Origin: JBBQXK01 sp038251625
GTDB lineage: Bacteria; Pseudomonadota; Alphaproteobacteria; Rhodobacterales; Rhodobacteraceae
DNA: 46,966 nt
Direction: 5' to 3'
Assembly: GCA_038251625.1 (NCBI GenBank)
Contig: JBBSBE010000015.1
Location: 1-46,966, forward strand
In this document: piece after piece, positions 34,047 through 39,835 of the stretch
Layout of the letters: every line of letters starts with the position of its first letter
Position numbering within the stretch: the first letter of the stretch is position 1
Made by a program: the position numbers and the translations under genes
The notes under the pieces: model-generated
Told to the model about the DNA's origin: nothing
What the model saw: only the letters and a program-made list of their open reading frames with translations
The model's database searches: none

Positions 34047-34874
34047 TTAGCTGCGGGCAACTTCGGGCAGTGCCTTCAGCGCTTCCTTGTCCATGGGAAC
34101 GTACACACGGATTTCGTCGCCATCCGCTTTCTTGAGGATCTGTGCTTTCTCCAGCGGCACGGCGACTGATTTTTCGCCAAGCCCAAGGAAGCCACCTACG
34201 TCCAGCACGACGTCGGTCACCTTGCCATCGCCGCCAATCTTGACGTCCGACACTTCGGCGATGCTGGAATCGTCCGGCCCGTAAACCCAGGCGCCGATCA
34301 GATCTTCTGCGGTCATGTTCGCAAGATCGACCGCCGCATAGCCTTCGACCATCATCGTGGGCATGGTCGAATTCGTATCCGTAACGGTGGTATCCGTTGC
34401 ACCCTCGGCCATCGTCGCCGGCGCAGGTGTTTCAGCCGTCGCGGGCATCGTCGTGTCCGAGATACCCCAGGCCGGCGCACCCTCGATGATGGCACGCGAG
34501 GCGTTCACGACAAGGAAGAAGTCGTCCGGGTTATCGGCGGTCGAGGTGTCGTTCACGAAGCGCACTTCGGGCATGGACAAAGCGACCTGACGCTCACCGA
34601 TTCCAAGGAACCCGCCGACATCGACAAGAACCGAAGACACCGCGCCATCACGGGTCAGGATCACGTCATTGATCTCGCCGATGTCCTGCCATCCGTCCTG
34701 CTTGCCCGCATAGTCGGTCGTATCGATGGCCGCTTCGGAGGCATAGATGCGCATCCCGATGAAGTCGGACGCATGGATGGTTGTGGGATCGGGTTTGGCC
34801 ACGAACAGGTCTTGCGCGGACGCCGAAACGGCGGTGGCGGCGACAAGCGCGGTCGTCAACATGAAGGTTTTCAT
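34047..34874 (-). CDS. Secreted protein with two PRC-barrel domains
   Basis: 275 residues from ATG 34874 (GGAG six bases upstream). Signal peptide with cleavage after Ala20 (ASA/QD). Two PRC-barrel repeats, about 33-105 and 192-262, share the phrase V-D-V-G-G-F-L-G-x-G-E; the linker (about 130-190) is rich in Thr, Ala and Met and probably disordered. Similar exported PRC-barrel proteins are common stress-induced envelope proteins in Alphaproteobacteria. An exact EcfG-type promoter lies about 63 bases upstream. No catalytic residues are visible; probably structural or binding. Confidence 0.85.
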   Translation of the reverse strand: MKTFMLTTALVAATAVSASAQDLFVAKPDPTTIHASDFIGMRIYASEAAIDTTDYAGKQDGWQDIGEINDVILTRDGAVSSVLVDVGGFLGIGERQVALSMPEVRFVNDTSTADNPDDFFLVVNASRAIIEGAPAWGISDTTMPATAETPAPATMAEGATDTTVTDTNSTMPTMMVEGYAAVDLANMTAEDLIGAWVYGPDDSSIAEVSDVKIGGDGKVTDVVLDVGGFLGLGEKSVAVPLEKAQILKKADGDEIRVYVPMDKEALKALPEVARS

Positions 34875-34937
34875 AACTATCTCCGTAGGTTGTGGACTTT
34901 GTATTGTCTGGCGCACGTCTTGTGCGCTCACCAGTCC

Positions 34938-34963
34938 AACGCCGCATATCGCAGGGTGGTTCC
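34938..34963 (-). promoter_or_regulatory. EcfG-type promoter of the PRC-barrel gene
   Basis: Minus strand GGAAC (34963-34959), 17 bases, CGTT (34941-34938); exact consensus, 63 bases before the start codon. Confidence 0.78.
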
Positions 34964-35007
34964 AAAAAATGACAGGCAACCGTCACCCCGGCTGCACCAC
35001 TTTTGCG

Positions 35008-35033
35008 GGAACCGGTTGCCCTTCGGGGGCATT
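35008..35033 (+). promoter_or_regulatory. Near-consensus EcfG-type promoter of the gene at 35063
   Basis: GGAAC (35008-35012), 17 bases, CATT (35030-35033); one mismatch in the -10 box. It is back to back with the PRC-barrel promoter, 45 bases away, and 29 bases before the start codon of the gene it would serve. Confidence 0.5.
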
Positions 35034-35062
35034 CCTGTCGCGCGCTAAAGAGGGACCATACG

Positions 35063-35611
35063 ATGATCGAAGCCTTCGCCGCTTGCCCCCCCGATATCCT
35101 GGTCATGCACCTGCCGAACGGCGCAGATGGTTGCGTAACGGCGCCCGAGACAGCGGAACACGCGCCAAAGATAGTGATCGTTCTGACGGGCGAAAACCTG
35201 CCTGCACCCGCGCTTGGCCCGCTTGTCGCCCATCATGCGGCGTTCCGGGCATCCCTGACGCTGGCCGCGATGCCGGTGCCAGCGCAGTTTGGTCGCTTCT
35301 TTCGAGTGATCGACATGGCGCCAAACGGCCGGGTGCGCAGCATTGCCGACGCACCGGACCTTCCATCGCCAATGCCACATGACGCGTCGCATGCCCTTGT
35401 GATGCTGGGGGCCGCAATCTGCGATCGGGATTGGTTGGTTCGGGTTGCGCAAACCGGGCTCACCTGGCGCATTGCTTTGGACAACGCCGTGGCAGAAGGC
35501 GGCGTTCGCGCCTGCGCGCAGCCACCACTTGTGCCAGCGGCTTGGGCGGCGGCGGACCGATTGAATTTTTATGATCTTTCGATGGAACCGAGGGCCGATC
35601 CGTCGCGTTAA
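35063..35611 (+). CDS. Protein of unknown function in the stress island
   Basis: 182 residues from ATG 35063 with GAGGG nine bases upstream. No signal peptide or membrane helix. The first half has alternating strands and helices (P-D-I-L-V-M-H-L-P, K-I-V-I-V-L-T-G) faintly like a degenerate receiver fold; the second half is not recognised. A strong terminator follows (35689-35718). Position between the PRC-barrel and Crp/Fnr genes and the promoter above suggest a stress-induced protein. Confidence 0.68.
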   Translation: MIEAFAACPPDILVMHLPNGADGCVTAPETAEHAPKIVIVLTGENLPAPALGPLVAHHAAFRASLTLAAMPVPAQFGRFFRVIDMAPNGRVRSIADAPDLPSPMPHDASHALVMLGAAICDRDWLVRVAQTGLTWRIALDNAVAEGGVRACAQPPLVPAAWAAADRLNFYDLSMEPRADPSR

Positions 35612-35688
35612 GCACATGATCCAGTTGCGGCGTCCCCGTTTTCCCTGTCGCGCTGGATGGCATTTCCCTGTCCCGGAATGCCTGCACT

Positions 35689-35718
35689 GCCGCCGACGGT
35701 CTCCGTCGGCGGCTTTTT
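35689..35718 (+). terminator. Intrinsic terminator after the gene at 35063
   Basis: Eleven-base-pair perfect GC-rich stem (GCCGCCGACGG and complement), three-base loop, then TTTTT on the plus strand. A textbook Rho-independent terminator, 78 bases after the stop, two bases before the convergent crp/fnr stop. Confidence 0.92.
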
Positions 35719-35719
35719 C

Positions 35720-36448
35720 TTACATGATGGGACGACGTTCTATTTCTTCGATTTGCAGTCCGGCCTGCTTGGCCAGCGCCTCAGGTGCTGCAATGGTCAG
35801 TCTACCGTCCGACCAGTTCGCCATCTGCGAGATGCGCAAGCGCGCCAAGGTCTTGTTCGTATGCACAAGCGAAAGGCCCAGCGCATCGGCAAGGTCCTGC
35901 TGCCGGAACGACAATGGAACCGAACCGTTCCGCGCAAGCCCGACAGATGTCAGACGTTGATGAATGCGCAGCAAGGCCCAAGCCACCCGTTCGCCCGCGT
36001 CGCGCTGTCCAAGCGTGGCGATTGTTTCGCCCAGGAAATGCTCTTCCACCGCTGCGATCCAGGTCAGATCGAACGCGCGTTCGGGGTGTGATTTGAACAT
36101 GTCCCAAAGGCTCGACCGGTTGAAGACGCAAAGCACCATCGAGGTTGTCGATTCAACCGAGTGCTTCATCTCCCCCATGATCCCGGCCTGCATCCCTATG
36201 AAGTCACCGGGAAAAAGGAAGTTGATGACCTGACGGCTGCCATCCTCCAGCGTCTTGTACCGCGTGCCCATGCCGCTGAGGACGGTGAAAAGCTGCGGGC
36301 TGTTCGACCCCTCCATCAGGATCGTGCTGCGTGGTCCTACGGCCAGTTCGCCTGTCTTGAATTCTTGCATGAAGCTGACTTCGTCGTCCGACATGGGAAC
36401 GAAACAATCGCGCTTTCGAAGGGGGCAGGTCGCGCAGCTTTGTGCCAT
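35720..36448 (-). CDS. Crp/Fnr-family transcriptional regulator with an FNR-like cysteine set
   Basis: 242 residues: cyclic-nucleotide-binding-type beta roll (about 25-140), long dimer helix, and C-terminal winged helix (about 170-225) with recognition sequence L-S-L-V-H-T-N-K-T-L-A-R-L-R. Cysteines 5, 8, 15 and 107 repeat the spacing of the iron-sulfur ligands of E. coli FNR (20, 23, 29, 122), but the recognition helix is not FNR's E-x-x-S-R, so its target site should differ. Start ATG 36448 has GAGG about nine bases upstream; longer frame has none. Divergent from the pseudo-receiver gene. Confidence 0.88.
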   Translation of the reverse strand: MAQSCATCPLRKRDCFVPMSDDEVSFMQEFKTGELAVGPRSTILMEGSNSPQLFTVLSGMGTRYKTLEDGSRQVINFLFPGDFIGMQAGIMGEMKHSVESTTSMVLCVFNRSSLWDMFKSHPERAFDLTWIAAVEEHFLGETIATLGQRDAGERVAWALLRIHQRLTSVGLARNGSVPLSFRQQDLADALGLSLVHTNKTLARLRISQMANWSDGRLTIAAPEALAKQAGLQIEEIERRPIM

Positions 36449-36479
36449 CAGGAAATCGCCTCTTTGTATGTCGTGGATT

Positions 36480-36504
36480 AATGCGCCCGTCCGGAAAAGG
36501 TTCC
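36480..36504 (-). promoter_or_regulatory. Possible weak EcfG-type promoter of the crp/fnr gene
   Basis: Minus strand GGAAC (36504-36500), 16 bases, CATT (36483-36480), 32 bases before the start codon. One mismatch and the shorter spacer make it the weakest of the set. Confidence 0.3.
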
Positions 36505-36515
36505 AGATTGCCCGC

Positions 36516-36917
36516 ATGAACATCATTGATTCGCATATGTCGGGTACCTTGCAAGCAGCATCAGATACCGCGTTCCTTATCGTGGTCCGCGAGGTTCTGG
36601 TCGGCCAGGACATTGCGCAGGCAATCGCGGAAGCGATGCCAGGGTCAAACATCATCTCGACAACGACGATGGAAGAGGCGGCGGCGCTGGTCATCGGCGT
36701 CCGCCGCATCGCAACGGCCTTCGTGGCCTTCGGGCCCGACGATTTCGACGCGTCGCCGCTGGCCTCCTTGATCTTGGATCGGGGCGGCCGGATCATCCTG
36801 ATGGGACCTGCGGCAGAGGCATCTTCCGGGGACTGGCCCGTGCTGAGCTATCCTTTTTCCACCAGCGCCATCGAGGCCTGTCTCGCGTCTCAGGACCGGA
36901 ACCGAACCGGCGCCTGA
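36516..36917 (+). CDS. Receiver-like protein lacking the phosphoacceptor aspartate
   Basis: 133 residues. The strand order of a CheY-like domain can be traced: F-L-I-V-V at the start, S-N-I-I-S-T, F-V-A-F-G-P-D-D-F, G-R-I-I-L-M-G-P and L-S-Y-P-F near the end (in place of the usual K-P). The acidic pair after strand 1 and the Asp after strand 3 are replaced, so phosphorylation is not expected. Start ATG 36516 has no clear ribosome site; ATG 36537 is an alternative. Divergent from the Crp/Fnr gene, in the GSR island; could be a pseudo-receiver acting by binding. Confidence 0.65.
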   Translation: MNIIDSHMSGTLQAASDTAFLIVVREVLVGQDIAQAIAEAMPGSNIISTTTMEEAAALVIGVRRIATAFVAFGPDDFDASPLASLILDRGGRIILMGPAAEASSGDWPVLSYPFSTSAIEACLASQDRNRTGA

Positions 36918-36923
36918 TGGGTT
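36898..36923 (+). promoter_or_regulatory. Near-consensus EcfG-type promoter of dps
   Basis: GGAAC (36898-36902), 17 bases, GGTT (36920-36923); one mismatch. It overlaps the 3' end of the pseudo-receiver gene and is 73 bases before the Dps start. Dps is a standard GSR target, which supports it. Confidence 0.5.
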
Positions 36924-36996
36924 GAGTTGGAGGCGGCGCATTCGAGCGCCCTTTTTAGCGCCCGGGACGGGCGCGCCCAACTGGAAAGGAGTTCCC

Positions 36997-37491
36997 ATGG
37001 CTGATGCAATGAAGGTGGTTCCGGCTGCCAGCAAAGTGAAAACCGGCGTGACCAACGTGGCGCCCGTGGTCGAGGGGCTGCGCGGCGTATTGGCCGATAC
37101 CTATCGGCTGCTGTTCAAGACACATGCCTATCACTGGAATGTGGAGGGGCCACTCTTTCACTCGATCCATGTTCTGACTGAAGCGCAGTACGGCGATCTT
37201 TTCGCGGCTGCCGACGACCTTGCCGAGCGTATTCGTGCGCTTGGGGAACTGGCACCGATGGCGCTGAGCGAGATCACCGAGGCGTCGATTGTGAAGGACG
37301 CGGCCAAAGCCCTGTCTGCGCATGATATGGTAGACGATCTGGCAAAGGATCACAGCGCCATCGCGCGGCGGATGCATGCGCTGATCGAAACCGCAGACGG
37401 CCATGACGACCCGGTGACGGCCGATCTGGCGACCGCACGGTCGGCCTTCCACGAAAAGGCGGCGTGGATGCTTCGCGCGACAGCGAAGTAA
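36997..37491 (+). CDS. dps: Dps-family ferritin-like DNA-protection protein
   Basis: 164 residues, the standard Dps length. The intersubunit ferroxidase residues are present in H-A-Y-H-W-N-V-E-G-P-L-F-H-S-I-H and, after a short helix, D-D-L-A-E-R-I. Twelve subunits form a hollow shell that oxidises ferrous iron with hydrogen peroxide, stores it and may coat DNA. AAGGAG lies six bases before ATG 36997. The N terminus has Lys28... basic residues only sparsely, so DNA binding is uncertain. Probable EcfG-controlled gene with its own terminator. Confidence 0.95.
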   Translation: MADAMKVVPAASKVKTGVTNVAPVVEGLRGVLADTYRLLFKTHAYHWNVEGPLFHSIHVLTEAQYGDLFAAADDLAERIRALGELAPMALSEITEASIVKDAAKALSAHDMVDDLAKDHSAIARRMHALIETADGHDDPVTADLATARSAFHEKAAWMLRATAK

Positions 37492-37512
37492 GACGACAGC
37501 GTTATGACATTG

Positions 37513-37545
37513 AAAAAGCCCCCGAACGATGTTCGGGGGCTTTTT
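37513..37545. terminator. Bidirectional terminator between dps and the gene at 37572
   Basis: A 15-base-pair perfect stem, AAAAAGCCCCCGAAC with its complement, and a three-base loop. It ends in TTTTT on both strands, so it can stop both convergent genes. Confidence 0.95.
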
Positions 37546-37571
37546 GGTTATGCCGTCAGTTTCGCGCCAGA

Positions 37572-38060
37572 TCAGCCGAGGTCGCGGACTACAGCGTCGG
37601 CGAAGGCGCCAACCATCGCATCATAGTAGATGCGCGTGCCAGCCGGGAGTGTCGTGACGTCCGTCCCTGCGGGAATGAATGCCTTGGCCTGATTGACATC
37701 GATGGTCAGGTCATAGGTCTTGTCACGCGACGGGTCTTCTGCATTGCGCACGCGCACCTTTCCGGTCAGCCGTGTATCGGCAAGACCAAGCGCCTCTTGA
37801 AAGCCGTTCGACAACTCGACTTCCGCGATATCGACGCTGATCGCCACGCCCTTTTCGTCGATACGATCCGCAACGCGGGCAACGATCGCGTTGGTCAGGT
37901 CGGTGCTGAGGTCAGCCCAATATCCGGCGGCAGTGCGATTTTCCACGGTCGCAAGATCAGCCTCGACAACGACGGACTTCACTTGGATAGCGGTTTCGGC
38001 AAAAGCCGCCGACGAAAGGCTGAGGGCGACAAGCCCTGCCGCAGTGAAGGAACGAAACAT
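37572..38060 (-). CDS. Periplasmic protein of unknown function
   Basis: 162 residues from ATG 38060, which has GGAG six bases upstream; an ATG at 38072 contains that ribosome site and is less likely. A signal peptide is clear, with cleavage after about Ala21 (AFA/ET). The mature part has alternating beta strands and two helices (A-G-Y-W-A-D-L-S-T-D-L-T-N-A-I-V-A-R-V) and conserved-looking Y-D-L-T-I-D-V. I do not recognise the family. It has an exact EcfG-type promoter about 50 bases upstream and is next to phyR, so stress induction is expected. Confidence 0.78.
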   Translation of the reverse strand: MFRSFTAAGLVALSLSSAAFAETAIQVKSVVVEADLATVENRTAAGYWADLSTDLTNAIVARVADRIDEKGVAISVDIAEVELSNGFQEALGLADTRLTGKVRVRNAEDPSRDKTYDLTIDVNQAKAFIPAGTDVTTLPAGTRIYYDAMVGAFADAVVRDLG

Positions 38061-38107
38061 GTGCGTCTCCATTTGACCGGGCCAGTGAACGGCCCATGCA
38101 GTGAACG

Positions 38108-38132
38108 AACGCGGCGGCAGAGAAAGGGTTCC
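38108..38132 (-). promoter_or_regulatory. EcfG-type promoter of the periplasmic-protein gene
   Basis: Minus strand GGAAC (38132-38128), 16 bases, CGTT (38111-38108); exact. A second CGTT lies four bases further on. Confidence 0.72.
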
Positions 38133-38149
38133 AAGTGGCAGATTGCAGA

Positions 38150-38176
38150 AAACCCCGGGCGGCTTGCCCGGGGTTT
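38150..38176 (-). terminator. Intrinsic terminator of phyR
   Basis: An 11-base-pair stem, AAACCCCGGGC and complement, with a five-base loop, ends GGGGTTTTC on the minus strand, 25 bases after the phyR stop. Confidence 0.88.
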
Positions 38177-38200
38177 GTGATCAGTCAAGCGAACGGAACG

Positions 38201-39010
38201 TCAGGCTGACAGCGTTTCCGTGCTGGCAAAGAACATAGCCTGGCTGACCGCCGAGCGGACCTGATCTTCGCTGTAGGGCTTGGTGATCAGGAACGCAGGT
38301 TCGTGCCGTTCACCGGTCAGCAGACGTTCGGGGAAGGCGGTGATGAAGATCACCGGCACATCGCCCAGATGCCCCAGAATATCGTTCACTGCATCAATGC
38401 CAGAGGATTTGTCGGCAAGCTGGATATCGGCAAGGATCAGATCAGGGGGCGTCTGCCTGGCCAACGAGATCGCCTCTGTCCGTGTTGCGGCTATGCCGGT
38501 GACGGTATGGCCCATTTCCCGGACAATGGCAGAGATATCCATGGCGATGATGGCCTCATCCTCGATCACCATCACGCGGCCTGCAACCGATGCCTCCATC
38601 TCGCGCACGGCTGCATCGACAAGAACGGCGACCTCTTCCCCGTCGATCTGCATGATTTGCGCAATTTCGGCTTCCGTGAAACCCTCGATGACATGCAGAA
38701 GAAGCGCTTCACGGCTGCCGCGGGTCAGCCCCGACATGTGCGCCTGCGCGATGGCTGAAAAGCGGGTATCGGGCTCTCCAAGCGGGGCCCCCGCGCTGGA
38801 CCAGACCACATGGAATGCGTGAAACAGCGCCACGCGCGCGCTGTCTGTTGCCAGGAAGACGGAGTCGTCCACCAAAATGGCCTCGAGTGTGGCGGCCGCG
38901 TAGCGGTCGCCGGTATCCTGGCTGCCCGTCAGGGCGCGGGCATAGCGGCGCAGGTAGGGCAGATGCGAACCAACCTTGGAGGCGAGATCGCCGGTGTCCT
39001 GTGAGGACAT
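38201..39010 (-). CDS. phyR: General stress response anti-anti-sigma regulator PhyR
   Basis: 269 residues: an N-terminal sigma-factor-like domain (about 8-140, with sigma-2-like and sigma-4-like parts but poor DNA-contact residues) fused to a C-terminal receiver (about 145-265). Receiver residues: acidic pair Glu150/Asp151, phosphoacceptor Asp195, and the conserved Lys in T-K-P-Y. When phosphorylated PhyR binds NepR by sigma mimicry and frees EcfG. Start ATG 39010 with AAAGGGA upstream; longer frame crosses the promoter. Divergent from nepR with overlapping EcfG-type promoters, so it is autoregulated by the pathway. Confidence 0.96.
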   Translation of the reverse strand: MSSQDTGDLASKVGSHLPYLRRYARALTGSQDTGDRYAAATLEAILVDDSVFLATDSARVALFHAFHVVWSSAGAPLGEPDTRFSAIAQAHMSGLTRGSREALLLHVIEGFTEAEIAQIMQIDGEEVAVLVDAAVREMEASVAGRVMVIEDEAIIAMDISAIVREMGHTVTGIAATRTEAISLARQTPPDLILADIQLADKSSGIDAVNDILGHLGDVPVIFITAFPERLLTGERHEPAFLITKPYSEDQVRSAVSQAMFFASTETLSA

Positions 39011-39034
39011 GTTTTTCCCTTTCTCTTTTTTGCG

Positions 39035-39060
39035 GGAACCAAACGCTGTGGAGGTGCGTT
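39035..39060 (+). promoter_or_regulatory. EcfG-type promoter of nepR-ecfG-kinase
   Basis: GGAAC (39035-39039), 17 bases, CGTT (39057-39060); exact, 35 bases before the nepR start codon. It interleaves with the opposite-strand phyR promoter. Confidence 0.85.
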
Positions 39061-39067
39061 CGGTTCC
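39042..39067 (-). promoter_or_regulatory. EcfG-type promoter of phyR, interleaved with the nepR promoter
   Basis: Minus strand GGAAC (39067-39063), 17 bases, CGTT (39045-39042); exact, 31 bases before the phyR start. The two promoters share 19 bases and form a near-perfect inverted repeat (GGAACCAAACGC against GGAACCGAACGC). Confidence 0.85.
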
Positions 39068-39095
39068 ATGTAAAAGTATCGCAGGCGGCACAGAG

Positions 39096-39266
39096 ATGTA
39101 TGGAAATATGGCTGAAGATCCAAACAAGGCGAAGGTCCGGCTTCAGATCGATGAAAATCTCAAGCGTGTCTATGAGGATGCGCTGAAAGAGGATGTTCCG
39201 GACAGGTTCAAGCTGCTCCTGGCACAGTTGAAGGCGAAGGACGGGAGTGGGGGGGATTCGCAATGA
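39096..39266 (+). CDS. nepR: Anti-sigma factor NepR
   Basis: 56 residues from ATG 39096 (ATG 39108 is a second choice; neither has a strong ribosome site). The core I-D-E-N-L-K-R-V-Y-E-D-A-L-K-E-D-V-P-D-R-F and following L-L-A-Q-L match the NepR signature of two helices that clamp sigma EcfG or phospho-PhyR. Its TGA overlaps the ecfG ATG, so the sigma and its inhibitor are made at a coupled ratio. Confidence 0.94.
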   Translation: MYGNMAEDPNKAKVRLQIDENLKRVYEDALKEDVPDRFKLLLAQLKAKDGSGGDSQ

Positions 39267-39835
39267 CGAACCCTGCCGTTTTTTCCGCAGATCCGCGTGA
39301 TGATCTTGTTTCGCACCTGCCGCCCCTGCGTGCTTTCGCGATCAGCCTGACGCGCAACGTGTCAGAGGCTGACGATCTGGTGCAGGACACGATCGTGAAA
39401 GCATGGACGAACATCGAAAAGTTCGAAGCCGGCACAAACCTGCAGGCCTGGCTTTTCACGATCCTGCGCAACACGTTCTATTCGCGTCGCCGCAAGCACA
39501 AGCGCGAGGTGTCAGACCCGGATGGCATTCACGCGGGCAGCCTGTTCACCAAGCCCGACCATGATGGCAAGCTTGCATACGCAGACTTCCAGCGCGCCTT
39601 CGACCAGTTGTCGCCCGAACACCGCGAAGTGCTGATCCTTGTCGGTGCGTCCGGTTTTTCGTGTGAAGAGGCGGCGGGCATGATGGGCGTGGCTGTGGGC
39701 ACCGTGAAAAGCCGCACCAACCGCGCGCGCAAGCGTTTGCACGAGATCATGGGGCTCGCAGACGGTGAGGATGTGATGTCGGACGACGCCCAGATGATCG
39801 CGGTGATGGGCCGATCCGGCATGCAGGCCGCATGA
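39263..39835 (+). CDS. ecfG: General stress response ECF sigma factor EcfG
   Basis: 190 residues of the ECF15 class. Sigma-2 (about 18-80) contains D-D-L-V-Q-D-T-I-V-K-A-W and the F-E-A-G-T-N-L-Q-A-W-L-F-T-I-L-R-N promoter-melting region. Sigma-4 (about 110-165) contains L-S-P-E-H-R-E-V-L and the helix-turn-helix G-F-S-C-E-E-A-A-G-M-M-G-V-A-V-G-T-V-K-S-R-T-N-R. It recognises GGAAC/CGTT promoters. Overlaps nepR upstream and the kinase downstream, both ATGA. Confidence 0.96.
   Translation: MTNPAVFSADPRDDLVSHLPPLRAFAISLTRNVSEADDLVQDTIVKAWTNIEKFEAGTNLQAWLFTILRNTFYSRRRKHKREVSDPDGIHAGSLFTKPDHDGKLAYADFQRAFDQLSPEHREVLILVGASGFSCEEAAGMMGVAVGTVKSRTNRARKRLHEIMGLADGEDVMSDDAQMIAVMGRSGMQAA

Noticed and set aside
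38194..38217. GGAAC...CGTT near the end of phyR
   Set aside because: Spacer is only 13 bases and it lies within coding sequence, so not an EcfG promoter.
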